Shown here: positions 50,700 through 62,294 of the stretch, one piece after another
Layout: each line of letters opens with the position of its first letter
Numbering within the stretch: position 1 is the first letter of the stretch
Origin: Thamnaconus septentrionalis
Taxonomy: Eukaryota > Chordata > Actinopteri > Tetraodontiformes > Monacanthidae
DNA length: 64,000 bases
NCBI GenBank assembly: GCA_009823395.1
Contig: CM020509.1
Span: 9,413,501-9,477,500, forward strand
Reading direction: 5' to 3'
Program-made: the position numbers and the translations under genes
The notes under the pieces: model-generated
The model's input: the letters and a program-made list of their open reading frames with translations, nothing else
What the model was told of the DNA's origin: nothing
The model's database searches: none

Positions 50700-52800
50700 C
50701 ATTCAAGCATTTAACACTTTTAATGTTGTGTCTTCTGTGAGAGCCTTAATTCAAGTGAATCACGCAGGGAAACCACAGTGTTCAGATGGAGAAACAGGTT
50801 ATTACTCTATAATAGGATATTATGTTAAGTAGCCCCGTTGTCAAAATAATTCATAAAAGAACAGGCCAAAACCCTGATAACGCTATTTGAATACAACACT
50901 TTCAAGATTAAATAATTTCCAAGCCTCTTGAAAACAAGCTTGGATTTGCCTTAATGAAAAACCCCAATTTTGTAAGCAGCAGCCCCCATGAATAATTTGA
51001 TAAATTACCACTTTGTATGTGAGTGTGCGTGCGTGTCGGCGCGTGTGTGCCGAGCTTGAAATTAAAGGCAGAAAAGGCTTTGATGAGAGCAGTGAACTGT
51101 TTCCCTTTCTTCCCGTCATCTGGTGCAGAACAAATAGGAGGTGGTCTCGCACAGACGAAAAGACATTTTCGGACGAGTGTGTCTGACTAGTGCAGAGAGA
51201 ATGAGAGAGAGAGAGGGAGAGAGAGAGAGAGAGCGGGAGAAAAATAAAGGTAGTCACGGTTTGTGCACACAGTGTACCCAGACACGCTGAATGGTTTATA
51301 TGGAACAAACAAAATCCCCAAAGGACTGCAAACATTACGCGAGCGATGTAGGATCCGGCTTTACATGCTTTGCACATTATCTGCGCTCACTTGAGGAGCC
51401 GCGGACCCAGATGTGCACGGGGGCCGACGGAGGACACGTCAGCTCGGCGCAACCAGCGGCGGAACTGCGTTGTTAACTTTCCTGATTTCCCCTCCGCGTT
51501 TTCCCAATTTACAGATACAAAAGAGGCTGCGACTTTTTAAGCCTGATGTCATGGCGGCTGCACTGCGAGTCGTAAACAACAGGCAGTTGGCAGGAAAAGA
51601 GGCAGCAGCCTTTGTTTAGAATTTTAAATGTGTCTTTAAAAATGCAACTGTCACCACACAGAAGCTTCCAGTCCCACATTACAGCAAAAATAAGAACTTT
51701 ACACTTACTTCATAATGATTTTCTGTCCAAATTATTAAGAAATTCTCCTCCCCATGAATCATTGATGCATCGCTAGCTCCATAACTTGAGCGGCAGATTG
51801 AAGCTTGCAGTTCACTTCTCGATACCCGAGACTGAGAGTTCGCTGCTGTGCAGGCGTGCACAATCAGCACGACTATTGTCTTGCTGCGTGCGCGCAGCCA
51901 TTTACACAAAAACCACATAATTCTAATTCACGTTCACGCAATCTGGCGCAATCACACACAATGAGAATAATCATTTGGCCTGCAAACACCTTGTGAATCA
52001 CAGGACAAATTGTTGTATTGTTGCAGCAATTAAAGTTTTTTTTTTTTTTTTTAACCCGACAAAAAAAGTGTTTAAAGTTCAACTTTTGTAAGTTTACAGC
52101 TGGGGCAGTGTGCAAACAAGCCATTGCGTTCACAAAAATTCAAAACAGCAGCTGTTTTATTGAAATGTCAAAGAACTGCAGATATTTTTAATTATGCAGT
52201 CTAAAAAAGTAAGGAATTGTAAAATCTCAGTAACAGATTTATGCATTATGCCAAATCAAATATCGAAAAAAAACACGAGCAGTGGTTTTTATTTCAGCGA
52301 ACTAAACCCTGCTCTGCAAGCTTCCGTCTAAAAAAGGAAGACAAAAAAAATACATTTTAAAAAGACCCACAAACTCTTCAATGCTATCAGCGTTTCATTC
52401 TCTCCACTCACACAAAAGGTCCATTATGGCTCCTTATTTTTCCTGCAATTGTCTCGCAGCCGAGGCCTCCTGTGCCGTTCATTTCTCATCTTATTTTCAA
52501 AGCCCTTCGAGTCAAGTCGGCATTCCCGTCACGTCGCCGACCCTTCCTGCCGTGCGTCACTGAAATCCACACTCGTCTTTTGCGTTTGACAGAACAATTT
52601 CAGCGATCCGCGTGCATTCACGTCACCAGCGGGGGCGCCGTGGGTTCAGGGTTGCGACTTGTTCTCCAGCGTCCGTGTGTCAGCTTTTTATCCTCCCAAC
52701 CTGATGTGTCAATCAAATGTGTTGCTTGTACGGGAATAGATGAGGACTGCAATCCCAGTCAACAATACACGAGCTTCTTTTATTACTTAAAGTTGTGAAC
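50700..52800. other. Intronic stretch, nothing recognised
   Basis: AT-rich overall, with a GA-rich tract at 51196-51240 and a T-run at 52036-52052. No exon with paired splice sites and a known domain was found. Confidence 0.5.
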
Positions 52801-55800
52801 GTTCAGTATTTTCTTTTCAGCCTGCCTTGTGTTGTCAATCATGATGATTGTTCTGCTAGGAGACAATGTTTTACAGTTTTAATTAGCAACGCAACAATAT
52901 CCAGATCTAACAGCTTAATTATACCTCAGTAATACATCCATGGCACTGTTTTTTCATGATACTTTTACAATTATAGACGTGAAAGCAAGGATTTTACAGT
53001 AACAATTTGCTCTAAAGAACCAACCTGGCGTAGGTATGAATCAGTTGTTGTTGTTCTTGTCCGTCAGGGCCTTTTCTCTCTTTCACCTCATGGTGCAGGT
53101 AAAACTGAAACGCTTCCACACATCAGGTTTTAAGCTTACTGGAGCGTCTCCAGTTCTGCATTCCCGCTTCTCTCACTCCGCTGCCAAGTCTCTTCTAGTG
53201 GGTGGAGTGCAGAGGGTGATGCACACGCATGGGTAAATGCAGTTCCAGTTGCACTTCCCTCCACTCCGCTTCGCTGAGGCTTGAAATGCGTCCATGACAT
53301 TGTGATACTGTAATATTGTCAAAATGCTAATCTCGTTTGCGTCCTAAGCTTTTTTTCTTTCTTTTTTCATTTATCAAAGCTTGTTGTACTTTGTTCACAT
53401 GCCAGTTCGCATGCTGCTCTATATGCAGGAGGGGGTCAGAACTGGAGAGCTTGAGGTTAAACACGAGTGCGGCGGGACCTTCGGCGATGCACCATGATTT
53501 TTAATAAGCCGGAATGTATTCTTTTCATCAAACTGAGTTATTTTCTTTTTTCATGTGGATCGCAAGTTTTAAAGTCAAGAGTAAATGTTTTTCTCGAGTT
53601 GATGAGGCACATTTAACTTCTTATTTGGTGAAAGTGAACAGAATCCCAGAGCTACGTCTGTTATTTGAAGACAGTCAGCTTTCATTTCCTTTATTGCTTC
53701 ATTCAGGTGTTTGCCTTTGGTGCAGCATGTGACGGTGATTGCCACTTAAACAGATCCCCTGGAGCTCTGGATTTTTTTAAGTTTTATATTACATGGAAAT
53801 GGTGGTCTAATTTTGGCAGTGAACAGTTTGAAAATATCTTCCGTGTCAATTTCTTCTTTGAAAAGACCATAATAAGGCTGCACAGGAGACAACTGTGTTT
53901 TCCACCTGAGCTGAAAGCCGCTCAGTTCCTTTCTCAAAAGAATCATGAAAGTTTTTGCACGACTAATAAACATTTTATGAATTATTTATAGGATATACTT
54001 ATATAAACAGTCTAAGTAAATGTTTGCATGGGGAGTCAAAGTGTGATTGGCTGGAGCCACAGGTTGCACAGTTTATCGGGTGCTGCCGAATGTGCAGAAA
54101 TCCTCACAGGAGTTTGTCTCCTCTTGCTGTCCGCTGTGGAAACACCATCCTAGGTGCACAGTCTCCTCAGTCCTGGAAAACGGCCGTGCTGAGTCTGACT
54201 TGTCTGCTCCCGTTGCCCGTCAAACATCTCCTGCAAATTTTCCAGAGAGATTGCTGGTATTATGTATTCAGCGTGACTCCTCCGACGCCACAGGAGAAGA
54301 CCCTGAACCCATCACACGTGGTGCCCTCAGACTCCGCAGTGCGTAAAGTCAAAAAGGAAAGCAGACGGAGAGGCAAAGGTAGAAGACGGTAGAAACGTTA
54401 CACTTCCTAACATGCGGTGCCCATTTAAGACTGACTTGACAAAAAGCAAAAATGTATGATAATTATTGTTCGACGTCCTCAATCCACCTTTTTTGTGAAT
54501 GCCAGCAGCCTATTTTGTGTCGTTCCTGACTGTTTTCCTCCCAGTGTATCGTGTCTGGACTGAGCCCAACACACATTCAAGTGCATACATGGTTGAGAGA
54601 ACTGACTTTTTGATTGTGTGCCAGCAACGACTGCGTTTTCTTTTTGTTGTTTCACAACTCATCAACAAACATGGAAAAATTTCAATATCAGTCCCTGCTG
54701 CAGCTGTAGATTGCTACCAAAAAGAACAAAGGTCCATTTTGCTTTGTGAAGAATATGCCTTTCAGTCTGAATACAAATAAAATGTCACACACATTTGGAC
54801 TTTAGGGTAAAAACAAACAAAAATCTGTGTAATCGCATGAGATGGCAATTGTTGAAAACACATTTATGCTAACACTGTGATAATCAGATACTAGTTATTA
54901 TTCGCGCTGTAGTCTCAAAAATAAAAATGGAACGAAAGGTCATCAAAAACACAGCTGCCAACCAAAAAGTTAAAAAGAGTTCATCTCGACAAGACAGCAG
55001 GCCTGTTTCCATTAACCTTGAAATGACGCATGAAGGGAAAAAAAACCCACACAAAATATATAGATCGCAGAAATACATGTGCCAAGTATCCATGGTGTTA
55101 TGAGGTTATGAAACAGAAGAAAAATGTGGCTGAATATCAAAAACCAAGAAGTGTCTTTCAAACAACAGGGAGCAAAGTGCAACAAGTAAACGCGTAAACT
55201 GACAAACTGATCATCAATTGTTCATCAGGCAATGACATCTGGTTTGGCAGGTCATAGATCAGTAGTGACACCCACACCAGGAGAACAGAGATGAATTGTT
55301 GAAACCTCAAACTAAAGGAAAGCAGAGCTGACAGTGAGACCAAAGACAAACTAACCACCTCAACTTTGGCCTGAATAACAGGAGCAGGAAATAACACATG
55401 CCGGCAACTGGTCAGGAAGTAGATCTGAAACAGCTACTGAGGTTTGAAATAACCGTAAAGATAGAAACAGCTTTGAAACATGATCTTATTTAGCGGTTAG
55501 CGGTGTTCGGTTTGTTGATTTTATTTCTTTAGATTAGAACGTCACAGCAAAAAATATCCCTGCAGGAGCGGCACGCACAGTAGGCTCAGGTTAGTGCCAC
55601 CATCCAGCTTTCAGAGACGTTGCAGAGACCAAGTTTAAGGTCATGAGGTAGAAGAGAATGTGAGTCAATCCCAAAAGCATGATGAAGTTAGTCAGAGAAG
55701 CTAAAAGAGACTTCAGTTGCCTTCACAACAAATCATCGCTCCGGTTTCTTTGGACGTGACATTGTGAGCATTTCTGATGCAGAATAAAGCGGCTGAGCCA

Positions 55801-56500
55801 AGATTGAGTCTCAATATTTGCACTCATTAACTCCAATGTTGATGAGTCATTTCGCCTCCTCGTGCGTCTGAGTCTTGTTTTGTTTTGGTCTGAATTTTGC
55901 GATGCCCCAAAATGCAAAGTGTGAGGAAAGCTGTTAGGAAAGTTCTGAAACGGACACACAAAGATCATGAGAATATATGCAGATTGAATCTTTTTTTTTT
56001 TTCACTTACAAAGCTAAATGGTCCAAAAGTAAAAGCACAATAACATGCACATGAATGGCACAAAATGGAGAAAGGTGAAATTAAACAACAGTAGGATTAA
56101 TAGAGCAGAAAAAATGAGGAGATTCTCTCCTCCACAAACGAAATCAGCCAGAAGTGTTAAGTGATCACATTGAAGGTAAAAACATGAGAGCCGATATTAG
56201 AGTCAAACCAAAATCACACCAAAAACCCAATTATTGCAAAAGGACTGTAACCAATGGCCAAACGGCTTCCTTGTTTCTTAATTAAATAACAAAAGAAAAA
56301 AACATACAGTAAATCCACTGAATGCATCGCAATTATGTCACTATTTGGACAAAACCATCACTTAAACTGCTACCAAATATCTGCACCCAACTTTCTGCCA
56401 AATGGTCGCGTTATTAAGGTTCTAATATACCAGAGTTGCATTTACAAGTTGTTCTTTTCCCGTCATTGGCCAACAGCAATTACATTTGAAATGAATATTT
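52800..56500. other. AT-rich intronic stretch, nothing recognised
   Basis: No dispersed repeat of a type I know and no supported exon. A frame at 54024-54392 ends in a Lys/Arg-rich stretch and is discussed under rejected observations. Confidence 0.45.
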
Positions 56501-56523
56501 CTCTGACTCAGTGGATTCGCTGA

Positions 56524-56530
56524 CACACAC

Positions 56531-56574
<44 letters not shown>

Positions 56575-56857
56575 ACACTTTGGTTCCCGCTTGTCTTACT
56601 CTTCGCCGTGTTGCTAATAGTAACGTGGTGTCTGCCAACCGGATGCACCGACGCTTCCACTTGGCCCCCGGGAGCCGCGGCTTAAATCGGTATGAAATTT
56701 CTTTGTGCTCGGGACGGAGCAGCAGCGGCGGCGCTCGGGCCGCTAGCCTGGCAAACCCTCAACCTGGCTGCCCTACAGCTTAACAGTGCGAGAGTTGTTC
56801 TTGGCAAGCATCTGCGGCGTGACAACACTTCCATTACAGCACAGCTTAGACTCTCAC

Positions 56858-56895
<38 letters not shown>

Positions 56896-56896
56896 T
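56524..56896. repeat. Facing (AC)n and (GT)n tracts
   Basis: AC units at 56524-56577 (with CGC and AAAC interruptions) and GT units at 56863-56894 lie about 285 bases apart on the same strand, as a complementary pair. The GC-rich DNA between and after them (to about 57130) shows no exon I can support. Confidence 0.9.
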
Positions 56897-57593
56897 GGAA
56901 ATAGCGGCAGCGGCGGTGCGCGAGCCTCTTTGAGCGGTGAGCGCGGCCACCCTCTGATGGATGACCTCACTTAGCCGTCTCAGAGACGAGCGGCCGCTCC
57001 GGTCGGAGCCTCTGGTTTCTATATCCGTGTATTGGCTCCTGTCCTCCGATGCCGGGGTCCCTCGGAAAAAGCACTTCCTCTCGGATTCAATTACCGCGGC
57101 GAGCTGGAGCTGCAGGGGCCGGCAAGGTGTTGGGGTTGGGAGGTTGGTGGTGGGGAGGTTCACCACCTGAGTTCTTCTCCCGGGCGCCAGTGGGTTGAAC
57201 AGAGAGGCCCATAAAATACAAAAATGTGCACTTACAAGCTTGATTTCACCTTTCCGTCCACCGCCACCGCCCCACACCGCCCCCACCTTAACGTCTCAAA
57301 GCTTTTTCACCACTTGTCTTCCTGCAACCGGCCTCCTGAAGTGATATCCAATCCCTCATGTGTCAGAACTCATCTGTCCCAAATTCGCTGGCAAGGAAAT
57401 TGCCTCGCGGCGCGCCATCGGAGGTGGGGGGGTGCGGGTCTTTTTTCTCTGAAATTTCTCCATCCTCGGAAGTGTCGGCCGCCTGTTTGTACGAAGGGGA
57501 TTTGGGCCAGAAGAAGAAAAAAATTGTTACACAGAGATTTTTTTCCATTCTGAAAGTTCCATTTCGAGTTTTAGCTAGTGCGCAGAGCTTTAT

Positions 57594-57925
57594 TTAACTT
57601 TACTCTCGACTTTATTCTCGACATTTCAACTTTAACCTTGGAATTTTAACTTTATTTACATTGACTTTATTGTCAGAGATTTTGATTTTAATGATGAAAT
57701 GTTGACTTTGATTTAGAAATTCCGACTATATTCTCGAAAATTCAATTTTATTCACAGAATTTCAACTTTATTCTCAAAGTTTCCTCTTTATTCTTGAAAG
57801 TTTGACTTTATTCTCGAAATTTTGACTGTATTCTCAAAATTTCAACTTTAATCACAAAATTTTGACTTTAATCTCTAAATTTTGACTTTATTCTCAAAAT
57901 TTCCAGTTTAATCATGAAATTGAAA
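57594..57925. repeat. 20-bp A/T-rich minisatellite
   Basis: About 16 diverged copies of a 20-base unit close to ttttgactttattctcaaaa. The best-kept block is 57820-57920, where successive units start exactly 20 bases apart. Each unit joins an A-run to a T-run (aaaatttt), so A/T tracts recur about every two helical turns. Confidence 0.85.
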
Positions 57926-58069
57926 TTTGAAAAAAAAAATGTTTCTTGGATAATTTTTTCTCTTCTTGTGGCCCTAATTCCCTTCCATATGTTTGGGCGG
58001 ATTGCGAGATATAGGGATTCATAATGTTCAGCGTCCACACCCTGAACTCTTCCAGTGCTTTTAAGTCTC

Positions 58070-58108
58070 CGTCTTCTTCTGCTTCTTCTTCTTCTTCTTC
58101 TTTTCCTC
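58070..58108. repeat. (TTC)n trinucleotide repeat
   Basis: An imperfect TTC/TGC run, about 12 units long and pyrimidine-only apart from one G. Non-coding. Confidence 0.85.
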
Positions 58109-58320
58109 CACCCCCTCTCCCTGACCCGCTAGTCCTATTATGAGTGCATTTTCCCATTCTGAGCTGTGACATTGTTCCCAGTCTGTCTCCTTCACTGACT
58201 CATGCTTTCACACCCACTAATTATCGCTGCTGTGACAGTGCTGGCAACATGTTCGATGTGCAGGAGTAATGGTATTGGAGTGCCGGGTGCTGGTCTGTAA
58301 TTGAAACATTGGGATGCTTT

Positions 58321-58322
58321 CA

Positions 58323-58390
<68 letters not shown>

Positions 58391-58391
58391 C
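58321..58391. repeat. (CACG)n tetranucleotide microsatellite
   Basis: About 17 perfect CACG units in 71 bases, each with one CpG. Frames through it read as repeating His/Ala/Arg/Thr on one strand and Ala/Cys/Val/Arg on the other. Those frames are artefacts, because a 4-base unit is open in every frame. Confidence 0.95.
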
Positions 58392-58644
58392 TCAGCCCTT
58401 CCCACTCCTTTAGCGCCAGCTGTGCCCCCCGATGGGAGGGCACTCTCCCCACAGACGTCTCTGCCGCTGCTTCCAATTCACTTCGCTGCTTGTTTCTGAA
58501 TTGATACATAAATAAGCAGCTGCGACACCAACCTGCAACTCGCAGGTTTTCTAACCTGCTCTGGGGCGGAGCGGAGAGCCGAGCAGCTGCACGCTGGACT
58601 TGTAAAATACACATTGAGATGCTGGTTGATGTGTAGAAGCAAAT

Positions 58645-58957
58645 TATTCATCCATCCCATTCATTCATTTGTTTTTCTGTCGCTGCTCGTCCTGCAGTCC
58701 GACTGGCAGCAGGGCCGCCGCAGCCTCTCCCAGATGTGTCGGCGTGAAGGTTTTGGTTTGGTTCCACCCTGGACGAGTTGCCAGTTTGTTGCAGGAGAGA
58801 CAAACAACCGTCCAAAGTCCAAGTCACACTTGCCGACTGTTTAGACTTGGCACTTTTGTGCAAGATTTTAGACTCGAGGAGGAGAGACTGCAAGAAGATT
58901 CCGACTCCAGCGGGATTTGAACCTGCAACCTCTTTGCCGTGAGGTGACCGCGCTCCA
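58645..58957 (-). mobile_element. tRNA-like teleost SINE, near full length, reversed
   Basis: Read on the minus strand, a ggtcacctcacggcaaag-type head with ggttgcaggttcaaatcccg (box B) is followed by the body and the gtttgtctctcctgcaac and gcaactcgtccagggtgg blocks, and ends in an atgaatgaatgggatggatg tail. It lies 1.2 kb upstream of the second drp2 exon, antisense to the gene. Confidence 0.75.
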
Positions 58958-58974
58958 GAAATGTTGAAAGGATT

Positions 58975-59012
58975 TTGTGTGTGTGCGTGTGTGCATTTGT
59001 GTGTGTGCGCAC
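58975..59012. repeat. Short imperfect (GT)n tract
   Basis: GTGTGTGTGC-type units interrupted by CA and CAT. Non-coding. Confidence 0.8.
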
Positions 59013-59639
59013 TACTATAATCAGCCTACGGACTCTTCGGTCCACTAAATGATTAGCGGTGCTTGTTATCTCGGGATGGAGGCGGGTCAGTGCGGCCAAG
59101 ATGACGCACAACATTTCCGAGTTGGGGGGGGGAATGAAAGACTCAATACTGGCCTTGTTACAACATCACAGTCATATAAGACTGTTTGGTCTCTGGTGAG
59201 TCCTGCTTTGTTACACATCATAACATGAAAGATTTAGACGTGTACTTTGAACACACAGTGGTTATTATAACAACCCGTGTGCTTTAAAATGCGGTAGCTG
59301 CTTCTAGTTGCGTTTGTGTTGCATTTAAGCAGCTTTTTTTTAATTTAATGCCAGCTGTCTTTAGTTTGTAGCCAAATTAATGCATGAAAGGGATCCCAGG
59401 AGTGTGTTATCTAGTGTTGATCCAAGCCACATTATGCAATAAAATGATAAAAACTGCATCTCATCATATGGATGAGGCAGTGTGTTGTCTCCGGTTAAAT
59501 GTTCATTCTGCAAAAAAAAGAACTACTGGCGTGCCTGCAGCCTCTAACACTCCAAAAGAAGAATCCAAAAGCTTGTGCGGTTGCCTGACCAGAAAATTGC
59601 ACTGCAGGGAAAAGCAAATGGTCATTATTATAATGCTGG

Positions 59640-59790
59640 GTAGAGATTTTATGTCTAATTAATTATCGCTCGCTGTAATTACCAACACTTGCGCTGCGCG
59701 CAGACAATGGTCTGGAGTGCCATCAGCAGCGAGGCGCGACGGACCTGGAACATCTTGGCGCTCTCCGCGGCCGCTAACGCACTGACCTTT
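59640..59790. promoter_or_regulatory. Candidate regulatory DNA upstream of a drp2 exon
   Basis: gtctaattaattatcgctcg, gctgtaattaccaac and gcgcagacaatggtc lie together in non-repetitive sequence about 400 bases before the second drp2 exon. Homeodomain-type cores are repeated. Function is unproven. Confidence 0.2.
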
Positions 59791-60121
59791 CCTGGGCGAT
59801 GAAGACATTTCACAAACAGCGCTAACCTGATTTACAGAGACCTGTTTCATCCCGGATCCTTCCTGCCGCTGGCCGGCCGCACTGGCATTTTAAAATTGCA
59901 GGGGGGAGAGCAACACATGCATCATTATTTCTGAATTTCAATTGAAGGTGTGTCGCTAACTTTTTTTTTTGTTTTTTTTTGTTTTTGGGTGTGTGTGTGG
60001 GTGGAGGGGCTGTCGACTAATGCTGTGTTGACATTCAGGATAATGGGAGGCAGCGAGCAAGCAGCCTGCGCAGCATTTCGCCTGTGAAATGGAAAACACT
60101 ATTGTTTACTAAACACTTGTC

Positions 60122-60130
60122 TGTGTGTGT

Positions 60131-60165
<35 letters not shown>

Positions 60166-60173
60166 GCCGACAG
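60122..60173 (+). other. drp2: GT-repeat splice acceptor of the second drp2 exon
   Basis: A GT run of about 20 units with one AC interruption ends only 10 bases before the AG. The run takes the place of most of the usual polypyrimidine tract; the proximal sequence is ttttgccgacag. GT tracts in this position are known in other genes to change splicing with repeat length. Confidence 0.75.
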
Positions 60174-60330
60174 GGTGCGTCTGGAGGCCTTCTCGGACAA
60201 CAGCGGGAAGCTGCAGCTCTCCCTGCAGGAGATCATAGAATGGCTGACAGCCAAGGACGAGGAGCTGTCGGAGCAGCTGCCCATAGGAGGCGACGTCGGG
60301 GCAGTGCAGCACCAGAGGGAGTTCCATCAG
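60174..60330 (+). CDS. drp2: drp2 exon encoding the start of the first spectrin-like repeat
   Basis: This 157-base exon completes the Arg codon begun at 44601-44602 and then encodes 52 residues, starting VRLEAFSDNSGKLQ and ending AVQHQREFHQ, before donor gtaatg. The segment corresponds to the first helix of the first DRP2 spectrin repeat, with the family block LSLQEIIEWL, the acidic KDEELSEQ and then LPIGGDV. RLEAFSD-SGKLQ is the DRP2 form; dystrophin has HLEASSDQWKRLH and utrophin HLEASAEKWNRLL here. PIGGD, however, is shared with dystrophin and utrophin, whereas I recall human DRP2 having PLQGD. The exon length equals that of human DMD exon 57 (157 bases), which encodes the same stretch. 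It ends in phase 0. The next exon, carrying the rest of the repeat, is not in the window. The gene assignment is very likely. Confidence 0.93.
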
Positions 60331-61294
60331 GTAATGTGGATGATTAAAAAAAAAAAAAAACAAAGTAAGAAAGATAGAGAGACCTTCCCGGTGCAAATAT
60401 TGATGGGAAAGAAGTTGCTATCCTGCCTGACGGGAAATTCAATTTCCATGATGCGTCTGCGGCGTCCAGTCACTCAGGGCTCGTCGGAGTACATACAGGC
60501 AGACACGCATCGTTCTGCAGAGGAGCCACTGGTTTTGCTTACTGGCAGTGTGACTCAAAGAAAAGAAAAAAAAAACAGACTTTGCGATTAGCGCAGGTGC
60601 GTCAGTCATTTTCCGGGCTCGGCTCTCTGTGTCGAGAGCAGTGAGGTTGTGTGAAGTTTGTGCAATTCTCCAGCAGCCTCCGCGTGTGAGAAATGAAGGG
60701 AAAAAAACGGAAACAGTCAGAAAAACAGACACTAAAGACACTGAGGGACTTGAACTGTCAGGCACCTGCTGCACTTTTTTTCACATAGTGCAACATATGT
60801 ATTTCAGGCAGTGTCAAATTATACAAATAATTCTCAATATGTTTTCTTTACATGGTGGTAAACTCCACACAACTGCACCACAGCGAGTTTATCACAGTTC
60901 CATCCTGTCACAGCACTTATATTAAAACACTGCTGAGTGGAAACTTGAAAAGTGGTTTCTTCAATTTCTTTTAATTTTCTCCTTTGGATTGAGGTTCCGT
61001 CTGTGCACCGCGGCTTCCGCGACCTCTCCTGCCCGCAGGACTCGCAGGTCCTGTGTGTGACACCGAGGCCCAGGCCGCCGCCTTCCCCTTTGAAGTCCTT
61101 TTAGAGGCGGCACTTTGAAAAATGGATTACCTGTGTGCTCAGGGCCACGGACAATGATGTGTGCAATGCATGAGATGGCTGTGTAAGTGAGAGGTGTGAG
61201 GCGATGGGGTGTTTCGAGAGGGTCTCGCAGGCCAGCCGGTGACTCTGACGGTTAAGCAGGTGAATCTGGAGTCACTGCGGAATTATCGGCCGGG

Positions 61295-61295
<1 letters not shown>

Positions 61296-61329
<34 letters not shown>
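61296..61329. repeat. (TTTA)n tetranucleotide repeat
   Basis: About eight TTTA units followed by T5 and A3. Non-coding. Confidence 0.95.
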
Positions 61330-61331
<2 letters not shown>

Positions 61332-62294
61332 AAGCAGTGCAGCACGTGAGCACCAGGACAAACTGGCAGCCCTGCGCCGCTGCTGATATCACAAATATGG
61401 ATCGACCTCATTTGAGTGTGGCGGAAACTTTGCTGGCTGATATCGCTGAGGCTGAAGTTCTGTTCATTGCGGCGCTAAGTGACGGATTAGAGCCGGCCGG
61501 ATCATTTAATTAAACAACAAACAACACGTTTGAAGTCACAGCTTGGTTTGAATCCACCTCTTTATTTCTGCTGTTTTAAAGGCGTTGCGTGAAATAAGAC
61601 GTTAAGGGGGAAGGAGGAAGATATTTTCCACTTCACTGTCCAGACTGAAATAAACCAGGAGCCTCTTTCAGAGATGAAACCACTGGATAATTTCCTAATT
61701 TCATCTTCTAGTAAAAACAGAAACAGTGGTCAGAGACTGCCCTCCAGGCAATTTCATTTAAAGCGTTATTTCCTCAGATGTACAAGTCAGACGTCCTCCA
61801 TGCGTTTTAATTCACTACAGAAAATTGGAGCATGTTTTCTCGTTTTTGTCATCCAACGTCACTCTGAATAGTCCTGACGGGTTGTGATGGGATTGTTTGA
61901 GTCATCGTCGCGGCTTTGCAATGGCCAATAAACCATCTGACAGGGTTTTAAATACAATGAAGTGAGCTCGAGGGTTTTGTGTTTCTATAACTGGGCATAA
62001 TGACTCTCGTTTCCCGACTGCAGCTGTGTGAGGATTAGCTATACTGGGATGATGATTCCAGCACAAAGACAGACTATTTGCACTGGACGCTCCAGTGATG
62101 TTACTCTGGTAAACACGATTTGGGGGGGAAAAAACCTCATCCTGTTTGTTTTTTCGGGCCTGATGGTTGAGAGTTAAGAGAGTCAGAACTTGTCCGTGGT
62201 TCACTAATAGGATCACAGACACTTTAATCCCCAACTTTTAAACTTTAAGGCTTTGGGAAAACATCAATTAGAGTTACTGACAGTGTTGACCATC

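Larger units (their letters stand above)
44603..60173 (+). other. drp2: drp2 intron (15,571 bases)
   Basis: The intron starts gtaaga and ends with a GT repeat, then ttttgccgacag. It is phase 2, which matches the dystrophin-family junction after the KSxNIR motif. It contains microsatellites, SINE copies, a minisatellite and possible regulatory DNA, listed separately. I found no alternative exon inside it that I can support. Confidence 0.8.

Noticed and set aside
53036..53236. A frame beginning MNQLLLFLSVRAFSLFHLMVQ, like a signal peptide, followed by a GTAAAA donor-like site.
   Set aside because: A hydrophobic start in AT-rich DNA is common by chance, and no following exon of a secreted protein could be found.
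54024..54392. A 122-codon frame ending in a Lys/Arg-rich tail (VRKVKKESRRRGKGRRR), with Cys residues upstream, resembling the basic tail of VEGF/PDGF-type growth factors.
   Set aside because: The Cys spacing does not fit a cystine-knot domain, an overlapping frame is equally open, and there is no matching neighbouring exon. Chance is the simpler reading; a tblastn search would settle it.
58192..58614. A 140-codon minus-strand frame with repeated Cys-Val-Arg-Ala.
   Set aside because: It is the translation of the (CACG)n microsatellite, which is open in all frames.
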